Counted from the stretch's first letter, positions 14,801-28,399 are shown. The stretch: 64,000 bases of DNA from Sitta carolinensis (GCA_032173965.1 CM063313.1:88501-152500); one strand, 5' to 3'. The notes: generated by a model from the sequence alone, not told the origin. Program-made: numbers and translations.

Positions 14801-17800
14801 TTGTTGCTGGAGAAAATAGTGAACTCTGTTGACTGAAGAACACAAAGAATGTTGATATAAACACAGCACAGAGTGTCCAGAGAGACTCAGAACACTTATA
14901 GTGAAAGCTCACCAAAAACAAACTAAGCATCAGTTTTTCTAGCAGAGGCTGTCTGAGTGTCTCAGCCTGAGTCCAGAAGGAGGTCACACAAGACAGGCAT
15001 GGCGTGATGATAGCCTCTGTGCCTTTTCATGATAACCTGGCTGCACCACTTCTGTTTCTCATTTTCCCTCTGGTACAAATTTCTCACTGAGGGTTTTGAC
15101 AATTTTCAAATATTGTCATGGAGAGTGTGACAACATGAAATGAGAGTAGAGCACAATGATGCAGTAAATAGTTACATTATTAGAATGGCAGATGCTGGCA
15201 TTGAAGCAGGGTTGTTGGCCTAAAAAAGTAGATTAGGAGGGAGAAAATAGAAAAAAATCTATGAGATATCAGAGGCAGTTGATAGCATAATAACATTCAT
15301 ATGCAATCAAGGGTTTTCTGTGGCAGTGTGAATCAGCTCACATGCTAATATGACCAGTAAATAAACCATAGTAGGATTCTTCAGTTGATATACAACTCAG
15401 CAAATACAACTCCAGGCCAGTGAATCATGTCAGGGGATTGCATTTTGGACTCCAAACCCTGACACTGCTACCCAATAGGAAAGACAAAGTCCTACAGCAG
15501 TGCTTGAGCAATACCCAGCTGTCTACAGACAACCTAAATTCATCATAAACCTGGTGGGTTTTATTTCTTTTTGTCTTAACCTTGTCCTTAGAATCCTCAG
15601 AGATACATCCTGAGTGAGTGCATGGATACTGCTGAAATTTAGGACTTCTGAATGTGCTGTTCTACCTAAACTGAAGTCAGCAAGGCTGCTGCAGCCTGGT
15701 CTCCCACTTAGACAATTGTGAGGAATGGGTTCTCCTCACCCGGCTGTGAAAACTGTTGCCTACCTCTTGTGCCTGTTGTCCTCTACCCGAAATTTTATAA
15801 ACTGCAGTCTAAATTCAGCTCATAAGAATGAACTTGAGAGTATTCAAGGATTTTCTACATGCTTCCAGGGTCCAGTGGTTCACATAACTATCTGATATTC
15901 TGATTCTCTCAGAATATAATAGTCTCTGAGAATCTAATATTCAGAGAATCTAGGTGTCACTGTGGCGAGTAACAACACGATTTTCTCATTTAGAACATGA
16001 TCTGACTCCCCTTTATTCAAAAAATTGACCCCTTTCATATCTTTTTGGACAGGGCACTCTCATCGGTAGGGAGAGTGATAGAACTCTTCACCCACATTGG
16101 CCAAAGCCGAGAGACATCAGAGAAAGTCCGTCCAATAGAAAGAATTCAAGACATTAAACATTTGTTACAAAAACAATGGCAATATTTATATTCAAACTGT
16201 GAGAACAGGCCTTCCAAAACCAAAACATCATGAAGGAATGCAACTTAGGAACTTAAAAACTTAAGGCCTAAGAAAACCAGACTACATCTGGGCACCAATA
16301 ACTCCAGCTTGAAAAGTTTCAGCAACCACTACCTCAAAAATCAACCCCAACGGCATTGATGCAGGCACCCAAATAAACTGAATTTGTGCAAAGGCAAACT
16401 CACCTTTAACAAATGTGGGAGTGCTGCTATAGTCCTTGGTAAATCCATGGTAATTGAGAGCCACATGTTCTGTAGGATAATATTGTAAAGGAGAATAGTC
16501 AAAGCAATATGTCCAGCTGTCTGTGTTTAAATGCAGTGTTTTACATTATGGATATTCCTCCATAGGAATGAAACAGAGAGAAAATTTCATGTGTCTCTTT
16601 CTTGCACATGGCAGGGCAGACCCATGAGCAAACAGAGGCATGCCATGGAGGCATAACTTCCTGACAATGTTAGTCTCTCAGAATCTGAGAGTGTAATGGC
16701 CTGGCCCTATGCACAGCTACTCTGGCCAGCACATCTCAGCTAGAGTGCAGGGGGGACTCAACTGCCTTTGCCAGTCAAACTGCTTCCCTGAGAGCCTCTA
16801 GAGAATGTGCTGAGGCAAACAGGACATCTTTGGGATTTTCCACTGCTGCACAGACTCTGATACAAGGCAGGACCAATTAAAATTGCCCTGAGCAGGTTGA
16901 AGGAGGAAGGCTTTTGCCACTAAACAATTTGCTGATGAGTCAAGTGCCAGATTAAACTTCTTTGCCAGTTTGGAAATGAGAAAACCTAGATGTAACCTAG
17001 ATATATCAAAGTCATTTCATGAAGGTTCACCACTTGAGTGGTACCCATGAAAGCTGAAGGTGAGGGCAAAAGGCATAGCCAGGAATGGCTTTTCACCTGG
17101 AGTGATTCAAACAGGTAGTCACAAGAGTATTTGATGTGTCAAAATCCATGATGCTGCAGTGAAAGCAGGAGTAGGCTGGCGGGTAATCTTTCACAGAGAG
17201 GGTCATAAACTGCTTTGGGTCTCTAGTGGGTCTGACTGGCATGGAGTTCATTTTCCCACAGCAACACTCACAGTGCTGTGGTTTGCATTGGTAGCTTAGT
17301 CTGAAGCAAGAGGCAAAATATAAGGAACAAAATGAGATTTAAACGTCAGATGGGGCAGATGCTGGTGCTTTAAAAAGTGCCTCTGGAATGACTGGATAGC
17401 CACAACATTAAACATGGCCATTTGCAGCTAATGGAAAGCAAAGATTTGGGTATTCATGTAGATTATAAATAGAGTAAGTAGGAAGGACATTATTTGATAA
17501 AGAAGAAAGCCGTTAACTAGTTGTGGAGTTTGATAAGAAGCTAATGAAAGTAAAAAGAGCATTAAAATTGATGAAACTGGGCAGCCTACATTACTTTGAA
17601 GAGGAGACTGAGAAATCAAAACACTTAGATGCTTTTCAAAAAAGTACCTGCAACATTGAATGCTTTCATTTAGTAGGTAATGGTGTAACCAACTGCTGTC
17701 AGAGTTCCAACACCAAGGAGGATGTGTATGGAAGACATCTACAAGAAACAAGCTGACTTTGTTTGGATGTAATTGATTGACTGTAGAATCCATGGGTGAA

Positions 17801-20800
17801 ATCTATAGATTTACATCCTACTGAAGAGGCTGAGAGAGGACGTGATAATGAATGAAAGACTATTGGAGCAATTTATCCTAGGCAAAACAAGAATCATCTT
17901 CAACTGAACTGAGAAAGGTCTGATTTAAGTGAGGATACAAAGCATGTGATGAGTGGGTCAGGGATAGCAGCTTCCTGTGTGAGACATGAAGACAGGCCAG
18001 AGCAATTAGCTAATAACACAGGGTCCTGCATCCTTTAGAAAACATCTCCACTGTAGTTGTCTGCCTAGACAGGGTCCCCTAGAGCCAAGCAACCTTCCCC
18101 ACACTGGCAGGGATCTGTCCAGTCACAGTTTGAGCAAACACGAGCTTAAAATTGCAGAGCAGTTAAAGCAGAAAAGGCAAACTGACCATAATGTAAAATA
18201 TAATGGAATTATCTTCAAGTATTTCTTACAGTAATTAAAACTTAAAGAATAAAGAATGAGTCATTTATTTGCTACCAAGACCTGAAGATCACAAGCTGAC
18301 AATGAATACTGTTGTGGGTGTTAATTTTTGCTTAAAATAGACAAAAATATTAGAGCCACAAACTGTACCAAGTATAATTCTTTATTTAGTAATTTAATAT
18401 CCTTCCCTTTTCATTTCAATGCATTTTTATATGTCTGACCTTCTGTAGAATCCTCATTTTGTTCTCCAGTTGAAAGAGCAAAGCTGGTTAATTTCTGGTG
18501 ACATTTTGTAGCCATGTAGAGGCTGAAATACCTTTTTACACTTGGACTTGTTTATAAATCTGAATTCAGTGGATATCTCCCTAGCTACACGAGCCTGTAA
18601 ACTGGGTAATGTTACTGAAATGAGGCCCTATTCCTTCCCAGGGACTGCCTGAGAGGAGTACATCCTGTTCTCAAGGACCCAGGGGACAGTGAAAAGCACC
18701 CTATAATGGCATTAGCCATGGCAAAGAACTGGACCACTCTATATCTTCTTCACATGTCTTCTACTCTCCCAGTGTACCATTGACTCACATGGACTGTGAT
18801 TATAACAAAACCAAATCCTTCAGATTCAATGGCACAGGGAGTCTTTGTGTTACAGACAAATCAAGTTTTGCCTGGACTTTGGTATAAGACAGGAAGCTCA
18901 AAATCACAGCCTTCCAGTACATAGGAATTTCATTATAAAGTAATGTTTATGCCTTGAAACAGGGACTGGTGCTCCCTGTTAATAATTAGACACCAAAACC
19001 AGGGGAGGATGCTAATAGCCATTCAGAAATGCTCTTTTAAAAGTTAGCAAAAAAAACTAAACCTTAAAAGCTTGTAAAGGAGCCACAGGGAATCATAGCT
19101 GCCACTTAAATTATATTAAAGGGCAATAAATTGAAACCAGTAAAAAAGAAATGTGTCTTTACAGAGTGCATTGTCAGCTTATGAAATTCACTGTAGCGGG
19201 AGGTCAGTGAAAGAAAGTCCAGTTTGTTTTTTCCCAAAGCACTTTTTGGATCACTACCATGATGCTTCCAGTGCTGAAAGAAAAGGCTAATCAAACTTCA
19301 TACTCCAAGACACAAGCTGTCTATGGGGGTCAGGAGAGAACGTCACCCTCAGAGACAGTGTATTAAGCATATTCTGCATTTTCCCTCTCGACCTTCGAAG
19401 GAGGGTAAGGATCTCTGCAGAATTGTTATACAACCTCCAAAGGCAAATTCTGCACAAATGCCTCTGGATTCCTTGCTTCTGGGGAGGGATTCTCTTCTGG
19501 CAGATTTCAACACCTCTAAAAGCATAATTTTAGCTCTGAAAAATGTATTTAAGCATTAGCATTGATGAATGATGCAACATAATAGTGCAGCAGCACTCTT
19601 GAGCCTCAAGAAGATGGGAGAAGATGAAACAGACACAATTTATTGGCAAATAAGGGAGGCAACCTCCCACTCATACCATTGTACAACATGCCAGGTGGAA
19701 GACAAAGACAGACTCATCTGTGCAGAAGTCCCAGTTTTGAGAAGCAAGAGAAGAGAGATATCCTCCTACTAGCAGTTTTCTGAGGAGTAGAAGTAAATCT
19801 CACAGAAGGCCTCACATGACTATTCATAAAGCCCCTCAAGATCACCTTAAATACAAGGGTGCTGGTTAATCAAGCAGCATCCCCTGCCACATCCCAGGCC
19901 AGATCATCCTCTTTGACTCTTGCTGCTATTCATGTTGTGATCAGGTGAAAATTAAAACTGTACCTACTGTGGCCTTCCACCATCACAACCACTTCTGTTT
20001 TCTTTCCCAGTTCCATCAGTGCATGGGTAATGATTGGTCCGTGATGTTGAAAAGGAGGCAGTTGATTCTACATCTTCTTTTCTGAGTTAAGACATGGCTA
20101 TCAGCTGTCCAATAAATTCTGGGTATATCACATCCATTCATGAAATCAAACTGGGTCTCAGGCCCCAGGTCCTACTGCTTTCATGGCTGGATGAGCTGAT
20201 GTGTTGCATGAGGTGTGGCCAGACACTTGAATGTGATTCATCTGTGATCTCTTTCGAAAAATAAAGTTTTTCACTGTGAGAAAGCTGAGTGGCAACAATT
20301 TTGAGCACCAACCCTGCAAATGTTCACACAAGCACCTGCTGAATTCACTGCCAGGTCAGTATGGGCCTTAAAGGCTGCAGGATAAGGATCCTTGCTTCTT
20401 GGTCTCTAGAGTTCAAGCAATAACTCTATATCAGCTGTCAAACAGTTGAGACATATCTGAAACTTTCCACGTTGCTAATTTCCAAGGATTCCTCTCCCAT
20501 TCACTTCTGTGGCATTTGGATTTTTGCTGTGTTATAACACACACGAGGGAAAATTCCTTTGTTGTCCTTTTCATCTCTGTGCTGAAAGGCCATGCTTCCC
20601 AGACCAACCACTCTGAGCTCAGCCTTAACAGCAGGTAAGAGGTGGTCATCTCCCTGCCAGAGCTTGCTGTAGAATGAAAGGAATCTTAATTCCAGCATTG
20701 GAAATTAAGAAGATTTTGTTATTAGCTCTCACATTAAAAATTTAGAAAATACTTGCCAAATCACCGTGTTCTCTCAGTTCTCTCTGAACACAGCTGCAAA

Positions 20801-23450
20801 CTGCATTAGGTGTTAGATTGAATGGATATATTTCAGATGAAATATTTGTACTGAATTATTAGAGTAGTCTGTATTACAAAATTACTAATAAATATTGCTT
20901 GTGGCTCAATTTAGCCTGAACTCAGTGAACCTAACCAGTGGTGAGAAATCAAAAACTCTGAAATATCTGATGAATGAATCTAACTAATCAAGAAGCCCTG
21001 TAGGAAGTAGATGCCAGGATTAATGAGCCAGTGGTTTGACCATGCCATGCTGTTATTTCTTCACATAAATGCCCTCAGATGACATTACCTTTGTCATGAA
21101 AAGGAGAAAAGGAAGGTTACATACTTTCAACTGACAGGTTAACTGCCATACCTCCATTACTGCAAGATACATTTTCACGTGCAGAGATTTTTATTCTGAA
21201 AAATGAAATTTTAAATACCACAACACAAATTAAACCACATTTTCATTTCTAAGAACAGGGACCATTACTGCTAGTACAATAATATAGTCCATGCTGCAAT
21301 GTTACCTGATCCCTTGCCTTGCACAAACTTTCTTCCCATATTAGTAATTGCTTAGTGATTGCAATCTCCAGCAGCAGGTAAGAGCAGATTCTGCCTTCCA
21401 TGGGGATTTAAGCAGAGGAAGAGAGGAGAGGGAGAGTTTCAAAGTATTTCATCAAGAGAGCAAATGAAAGGTTCAGTGACATTATCTATATTCCTTAGAC
21501 ATTAGGGGTGATGTTGTGTTTAGAGAAAAGTAGAATTACATGAATATGTGCCGATGTGGAAATGAATCCATACATAAGAACATAAATCTCAGTCTACTTA
21601 CACACTCCGTGGAACAGCTTAAGGCTAAAATGCACCTTAACATAAGCAAATAAACCCAGCTTGTAACAGCCCCAGTGCCTGGTGTTACCTACTTAGTCAG
21701 TAACAGGCTAATTGTTATTCAGCATAACTATTCCTCTCAATTTATATGGAATTCACTCATTTATTTTGATCACTTTACGTGAATGAAGCAAAGCTGTTCA
21801 TGCTGTTAGATAGAACTGGTTCGTGCTGTTTCATTTTTATCTGTAACATCAGCAAGATTGAGACTTTACAGTAAAATAATTCAGACAAAGCATGTAGCAT
21901 ATGTGAGTGAAGCCTGTGGTCTCTCCTTCCTTTCACCCATGTTAAACACATAAGAGCATCAGCTTAGATGTTTTGTGCTGCAAAGCTTCAGCAGGCGCTA
22001 AGGGTACATATAATTTCAAAGATCTCCAGGACTCAGAACACAAGGATCTATTGCTATGGAAACAAATCAAATTTTTATCAAAGTTGGGTAGGATCAAAAA
22101 GCTTTGCTCATAACCAGAACTACAGTTGCATTAGAATACAACTGAGGAAATGATGGATGTTTTAGGAGCAAGCACTAAGCTGAAGGACCTTTTTAAGGCC
22201 CCTTTCACAGAGCTGCAATGTCCAGTGTCAAGAGTTGGACCTCACAGGTTGTGTCTCAATCCCCTGCACCCAGCTGGAGAGAGCATTTTTCTCCACCATT
22301 AAAAAGCATATATTTTTTAAGATCTTCCATACCACATTTTACGACATTCCTACATCATAAAGCTGTCTTACTTATAGCAATATAAAGCAGCTGTAAAAAT
22401 TACATGCTTGTAAACAACCTTCCATACATTTGGAAGAAGTAAAGTGAGATTTGCACTCTTCTGCATGTAACTGGAGACCTTTTGCCCTCCTGGCAGGCCA
22501 CGCTTTGGGGAAGAGAACACTAAGACCAAGGGACATCCCAGCTGGCCGCTACTGCCCTTGGCCCATGCAGCATCACCCATTGGACAGGGAAGCTGGAGGT
22601 ACCCTAAACAGCTCTGCTCCATAAGCACCCTCTGTGCCTGCATCTTTGATGGCTGAACTAAACTGATCCCAGACTTCAATCTCACAGCTAAGCCTGGGCG
22701 CAGAGGGGCAGCTGCTCTGCCCAAGACTGGGCGAGGAACTAGAGTCAAGGCTGAAAGGGGAGACAGAACATTGTGACTTCTTTTCCCAAACGCTACCCTT
22801 GTATGGATTGCAGTATGGGACCTGTCTTGACTATCCTAGACTACCTCCAGTGGAGCATCCTGGATTGTTTCTGTACCTTCAGGAGCAGACTCCTGCAGAA
22901 GGGCATAGGGCTGTTTCCTCAGGTGACTCCCAGAGGACTCACTTGTGGTCTGGATCACCAATAATTTATTCTGCTTTTATTTCTCTTTTAAATTAAATAT
23001 GCATATGTAATATGCACTTTGGAGCGGGCAAGGACCCTTCTGTGGGTGCCTATGGAGTCGGGCACTCTCAGGTGTGTAATTAAGAGGTGTGTAATTGATG
23101 GACAAGAAGAGATCTCAGTGTATTGCATAAAAGGCAAGAACGAGGGGGGAAGAAGGAAAAAAGAAGCCCAAACCTGGCTGTATGATGCTTGGCAATGTAA
23201 CTGCGTTTCTTTGTCCCCCCATATCAAAGTTTGGACGGGAGTAAAGCAAAAGTTCTCTCTTCCATGGGGCTCACTTTACCAGTAGCCATGCTCTCATTTC
23301 ACATTCTAAAAACACGAATCATTCCTTCTATTGCCTGCTTGCCTCAGCCTCCCCCTGACCCACTCTCCTTCATCCCTTGTCCCTGCCCTGGTTAACCACA
23401 GAATTCCTTGTTGCTCGCAGTTTAAAGGCCAACCACACAGAAAGATTAAC
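8880..23450. other. Intergenic 3' of OTP, nothing firmly recognised
   Basis: AT-rich single-copy-looking sequence. The longest frame is 161 codons on the minus strand (14093-14578), with no known domain. A 16,282-16,550 minus-strand open stretch with a consensus splice donor is discussed among the findings. No exon of WDR41, the expected neighbour on this side, was identified. Confidence 0.45.
15889..15952. repeat. Pair of short inverted repeats
   Basis: ATTCTGA-TTCTC-TCAGAAT forms a 7-bp stem with a 5-base loop. Directly after it, TCTCTGA and TCAGAGA form a second 7-bp stem around an 11-base loop. The motif GAGAATCT recurs. AT-rich intergenic sequence; no known family. Confidence 0.5.
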
Positions 23451-23455
23451 AAAAG

Positions 23456-23461
23456 TTTATT
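23456..23461 (-). terminator. OTP: Candidate OTP poly(A) signal, distal
   Basis: AATAAA on the minus strand, the last of three in the presumed 3'UTR; 23758-23763 and 23680-23685 are the alternatives. No downstream element was tested. Confidence 0.35.
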
Positions 23462-23578
23462 AATCATGAAGTATTAAAATTGTGACAAGTGAAAGGCATC
23501 AATGCAAAGTTAAGCAAGCAAACTATCCCCAAACTTGTGACAAAGGACTCAGTGAATACCACAGAAGGAAGTCCTGTC

Positions 23579-23599
23579 TTTTTTTTTTTTTTTTTTTTT
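23579..23599. repeat. T21 homopolymer in presumed OTP 3'UTR
   Basis: Poly-T on plus (poly-A on the OTP sense strand). It could confuse oligo-dT-primed cDNA ends and mimic a transcript end. Confidence 0.9.
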
Positions 23600-23884
23600 G
23601 CCTGCAGTTGAAGACACCTCTCATATCTCACACGCCACATCAAAATCTATAATTCTTCATATCACATACTGAAAATGATTTTATTTATCCATTCACATTA
23701 ACTTGATATAAACGTGTCCAGAAAAGTCAAGTAATATGTTTTATATTAGCTCAAACATTTATTAAGTAACCCAAAATTCAATAAATAAGCACAGACAATA
23801 AGTTAAAACATATCACGAATCGACCAGTATGTAACAAGAATGCTTTATCTACACAAAACATCCTATTTCACATCGTTTGTTCAT

Positions 23885-25410
23885 TCCTCCAGCGGCCCTG
23901 CCCTGCGGTGGGGTGACCGGCACATGCAGGCGGGCGGGCCGCGGGGCCGAGCCGGGCCGGGCCGAGCCGGGCCAGGCGGGGCGGGGAGCGCGGCGGCGCC
24001 TCCGCCGGCGCTGCGGAGGGACAATAGCAGCAGGAACGTAAATAAATGCGTAAACAAAGGTAGGGAGGATCGGCAACTCAACTGTCACGAAATCAAAGAT
24101 CCGAAAAAGGGAAGCGCTCCTGCGCGCTTTTTTCTTCCCCCTTTTATCCCCTTTGTTTTTTTACAAAAAGAAGCTTTTAATTTTTTACCCCATCACATTC
24201 GCTGTCGCTCATCAATGTTTAATCAAAATGGATTTGATTTTCTCTGGGGTCTCCGTGCCTTTTCGCGAACCCGCCCGGCCGCCCCCCGACGGCGCCCTTG
24301 TAGCGGAAGGAGCCGGCGGCAGGTCGCCGCTCCTAAACAAACCATAAAAATTATGAAAACAGAAACAAAAATGCATTGCTTTGCAAAGCCAAAGCCGGAC
24401 CGGCGGACGGCGGGAGAGGCGGGTCGTGGCTCCGGAAGGAGGCAGAGCCGGGCCCGGCGGCCGCGAGTCGTCCCGCCGCCGGGTGGGGCGGACCTCGGGG
24501 CACGGGGGTGCGCGGGTGATGCGCGGGGGCGGAGGGGGCTTGGGGAGGGTCGGGGGTGTTTCTCGGCCCACAAACCAGTCTGTTGGTGTCTGATTTCAGA
24601 TCCTGAGTCGACTCCCTGGTAAGTCGGGTGGGGGAAGGCGGGGGCACGGGGCGAGGCGGGGGCGCGGGGCGAGGCGGCGGCGGCGGCGGCGGGGGCGGCG
24701 AGGGGCGAGGCGCCGGCCATTAGGTGAAACTCATGGAGACTGTGTGCTCTAGTGCTTTGCGGCGGAGGGAGGCGATGCTGGTTCCCCGCCACACGTCGCT
24801 GCTGTCGGGAGAGCTGCAGAGCTGGGGCGAGCCTGTCACGTTGCTTGGGCCGGGCAGGGAGGCGGGCACCATGCCGGGGAAGGCGGGCTGGTAGAGATGG
24901 GACTGCAGCCCGGCGCCGTTGGAGCCCGCCAGGCTGTTGGAGAGGCCCATAGAGTTGGGCGGCGGGCCGGCCGCCAGGCTGCACTGGGACAGGGACTGCG
25001 CCATGGCTTGCTGCCGTCCCAGCGCCGGCGGCAACGGCAGCTGCGACACGCCGGGCATGGCGGCGGCGGCCCAGCGCGTGTCGTTGGCGTGGAAGGAGCA
25101 CAGGCTGTCCCCCATGGCGGCGGCGGCGGCGGCGGCGGCCGAGGGGAACTGCGGCAGCCCCGGCGTCGGCAGCAGCGTGCCCGGAGCGCGGAACACGTTC
25201 GTGGTCTTCTTGCGCTTCTTCCACTTGGCGCGGCGGTTCTGGAACCAGACCTACGGGCGGCGGGCAGCGACACGCTCCGTTAGCCAACACCACCACCCCC
25301 CGCAGCCGGCGACCCCGGCGGGACCCCCGCCCCGGCTCCCGACGCCCCCTCGAGTCTCGCCCCCGCCGGCCGCCGTCGCTCTTCGTATCCGCAGCCCCAC
25401 GCGAATACCC
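23885..25410. promoter_or_regulatory. CpG island over OTP exon 3 and proximal 3'UTR
   Basis: Abrupt rise in GC and CpG content with many CCG/CGG runs, including a (CGG)n-like stretch at 24675-24700, set in AT-rich surroundings. Islands over several exons are usual for homeobox genes under Polycomb control (family knowledge). Limits were judged by eye. Confidence 0.7.
24720..25250 (-). CDS. OTP: OTP coding exon 3 (homeodomain end, poly-Ala, OAR motif, stop)
   Basis: Follows an acceptor ending CGTAG at 25251. It starts with [15 protein letters not shown] (homeodomain positions 47-60 and beyond) and continues through the Ala8 run, a Pro/Ser/Gly-rich transactivation-like region and the OAR motif, to TAA at 24722-24720. 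The length is 531 nt (176 residues plus stop). The eight alanines are all GCC codons, so the tract is a pure trinucleotide repeat at the DNA level. Confidence 0.96.
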   Translation of the reverse strand, partial: VWFQNRRAKWKKRKKTTNVFRAPGTLLPTPGLPQFPSAAAAAAAAMGDSLCSFHANDTRWAAAAMPGVSQLPLPPALGRQQAMAQSLSQCSLAAGPPPNSMGLSNSLAGSNGAGLQSHLYQPAFPGMVPASLPGPSNVTGSPQLCSSPDSSDVWRGTSIASLRRKALEHTVSMSFT

Positions 25411-28399
25411 ATCGCGGGTTGACGAAACCGCTAGAACTTTTTCTAAGGACAGCGATCGATTTGTCCGTCCTGGGCGGGAGACTCCAGGAGAGGAGCCTGG
25501 CCTACCCAGGGGATATTAACAAAAAAAAAAAAAAAAGCAACAACAAGAAAACAAAAACAACCAAGAAAAACCGAGCAGCCTACGGCTCTGGCCCTTGCGT
25601 GGTCGCTCTCCCGACCCCACCAGGCGGAGAGCCTTGCCCGGAGCCACGGGGACCCGGTCAGGAAACCCTTGCACTAAACCGCCCGCATTTGGGTTTAAAA
25701 AAAAAAAAAACCAACCAAAAAACCAAAACAAACAAACAAACAAACAAAAAAAACACCAAACAAATAAACCCCCAAACCAAACCCATAATAATAAAACCAG
25801 AGGTGGTTTAGGTGAGTGGGTGTCCATGGTGGCACCGTGGCAGGGATGGCTTCGTGGGTCTCGCCGCACCGCGGCCGAAAGCAACCGAGACAGTCTAAAG
25901 CCGGGAGAAAGCGCGTCCACCTCGAATCCGCGGGAGCGAAGTGCCCCAATCTGCCGGATTCCACCGTCTCAGGCTTCATAGGCGGCCTGAGAAAGGCGGA
26001 CGCCCGTTCGCGGGAACGAACGGCCGTGAGGGAACTAAATATTATATGAATAATCGAAAAATCTCGTTCAATTATGTTTTAGGGTTAATAGTCAAATTGC
26101 GGCTACAAAATCTTTTTATGTTTCATGGTTTGCTGGTGGTGTAAAGAATCTCCATCAGGTCTGATCGCCTAAGTTCATAGCTACGCTGCATATGCTTTAA
26201 AAATGTGAATGTTTCCAGTTGAAAACTGGTGCATGACAGATTAAAATGCAAGGAAAACCTGGGGGAGATTTTGAAAATGCACACATGACAACTCTAGAAA
26301 TATATTAACCATGAGCATTTGGCAACTTTGAACTCCTTTTAAAATGCAACTAGCCCCAGAAAATTATTAATACAACAGTGAGAATCTAATGGAGGTTGGA
26401 ATCTAAAAACCTACCTTGATGATATCTGCTGTTACAGTAATATAGACATACTGTAAATGTATTTTAAAATATATAGCCCATTTAATTCCCCAGCTATAAA
26501 CGGGTGAGATAGAGTGAAAACGATAGAAAGGGAGTCAATATCACTTCTGTTTTTATTCTCTTTTTAAATTTTCTTTTTTTTTTTTTTTTCTTTTTTTTTT
26601 TTTCTTTTTTTTTTTTTTTTCTTTTAAGAAGCCGAAGCTTTATGAAGATCTCATTGGAATCCAGCAGATGATTAATGTGAAGATTTGGTAGGAAATCTGG
26701 AGAGCTGTATTAAAGCTCAGATCTCAGGTTCATTTCGATCAGCCAGCCGTGAACTCTGGACCGAATTCATTACACTTTAATAGTGCTGGGAGAGGAAGAA
26801 AATGCAATTTCTCATTCCATTAGAAAACTAGAAAATACTCTCAGCTTGTCCCCTATTAAGATGTGGCAGGTGAGACGGACCATTGTGTGGGACACGGTCA
26901 ATGGAATTACAGCACATTATTTTTGTTCATATAAAATATTGGAAGGCAAGCCTGACTGTGCAGAAGTTATTTCACTGATTTAGTTTTTATGTAAATAAAA
27001 TATTGAAAGTTAATTAATCCGTGCTAGAGACTAATGATTATGCTTATTATATTGCATTTGATCGCGTGATTTGCATGATTCTCGCATTGCTGCTTAATAA
27101 GCCATTCCAGGTTATAAATAATTCTGAAATTGGTTTCTAATAATGGCATGCTATAAAAAGAATGGTTTTATTACAGCAGCTTGAAAAGCAGAGCAATATC
27201 TGATGTGGAATTGGACTCCCGTTTAAGCATCAGCCAGTTTAATAATTATTTAAATGTATCATATACATTAAATACAGATCTAAAATGAGGAAAGTGGTGA
27301 TTAATCCTGGCATCTAAAACCCTTAAAAACATATACAGCAGCTATAAATTAAGCATTTGGAGCATTCCTTAATCAGTATGGAGCTCATAAACTGAAAGGA
27401 TTGTGTAGGATATCTATTAACTATAAAGAAAACTGTAAAGTACTCATATAAGAACATAAACTAATTATTATTTAAATTAAATTTGATTAAGGGCCAGTGA
27501 TACATCGGATTGTGAAGTAAATATATTAAATTTTTTGCCTTAGATTACATAATGTTAATCATTTTGAAGTGTTAATTAAGAAGGTTATGTTGATCTGATT
27601 ACTTTTTAAATTACAGAACATTATTGTAAAAAAAATTTAAATTGACACTATTAAAACTGTTTTTATCAGCAGTCTCGAGCTATTAGCATTGGTTGAAGAT
27701 TATGCCAAGGCCATTAAAATACTTTGTCTTTCTTCCTAAGAGTTTCTTTGATGTGCTGTTAGAAAATAACTATTTCCATTTTATATTTTACTTCATTTAC
27801 CACACTCCTAATATTGAAATTGGTATCGTTAACCTTTGGGAAACCCAATAAAGTTTAATAGACCTCGTTTTCTTTTTTTCACAGAGTCAGTTGTCCAATT
27901 ATATTTTATTTGTGAATCTAATTTCTTTTTTAATTTAAACTAATTATAGTTCTTTGTAGGCTGAGTCAAATTGTTTTACTTTTTAAAAGCAGACGTGCTT
28001 TTTCTGTCACATTCAAGAGCGGAATCTGTTTTCCTTCCTAAAACGTTCATTTAGGGATTTCTCTTGACGTATCTTTATTTAGCAGAGGAGCCTGTGCTTG
28101 CCGAGGGGGATTTTGAACAGTGACTGCACTGAAGTGCTCCAGCAGCGGCAGTCCCGGCGCGCCGTACCGAGCCGGGGTGCGCACCCCACAAGTGTTTCTA
28201 TTGTGTAGGCTTTCGTTCCTCGGAAGGGACTCGCCTAGAAAGTCACTAAAATAACCTTATACACAAAAAAACACTGCGTCTGAGCAGTCTGGCGCTTTGA
28301 ACCTTCGCCTCCTTTACCAAATTTCGTTTACATTATTTTGCCTAAATACTTTCCTACTGTCCTAGGCGCGTATGTATATATATGTGTGTGTCTGTGTAC

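Larger units (their letters stand above)
23450..24719 (-). other. OTP: OTP 3' untranslated region (extent inferred)
   Basis: Sequence directly downstream of the OTP stop, GC-rich at first (CpG island) and AT-rich below about 23,890. Read on the minus strand it holds AATAAA hexamers at 23763-23758, 23685-23680 and 23461-23456, about 0.96, 1.03 and 1.26 kb after the stop. Which one is used cannot be told from sequence alone. A 21-base T run (23579-23599) lies between the last two. Open frames on the plus strand here are by-products of GC content. Confidence 0.5.

Noticed and set aside
1..23000. Exons of WDR41, expected on the OTP 3' side
   Set aside because: No WD-repeat coding sequence or matching peptide recognised on either strand.
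23840..24622. Plus-strand open frame of 260 codons antisense to the OTP 3'UTR
   Set aside because: Gly/Arg/Pro-rich composition typical of CpG-island sequence; no recognisable domain, no splice support.
24223..25296. Long minus-strand open frame (357 codons) and overlapping 119- and 145-codon frames
   Set aside because: Off-frame shadows of OTP exon 3 and its CpG island; OTP reads in another phase and is certain.
25815..25842. GTGTCCATGGTGGCACC resembling an RE1/NRSF site in OTP intron 2
   Set aside because: Only the left half fits the consensus well; the right half lacks the GCTGAA end.
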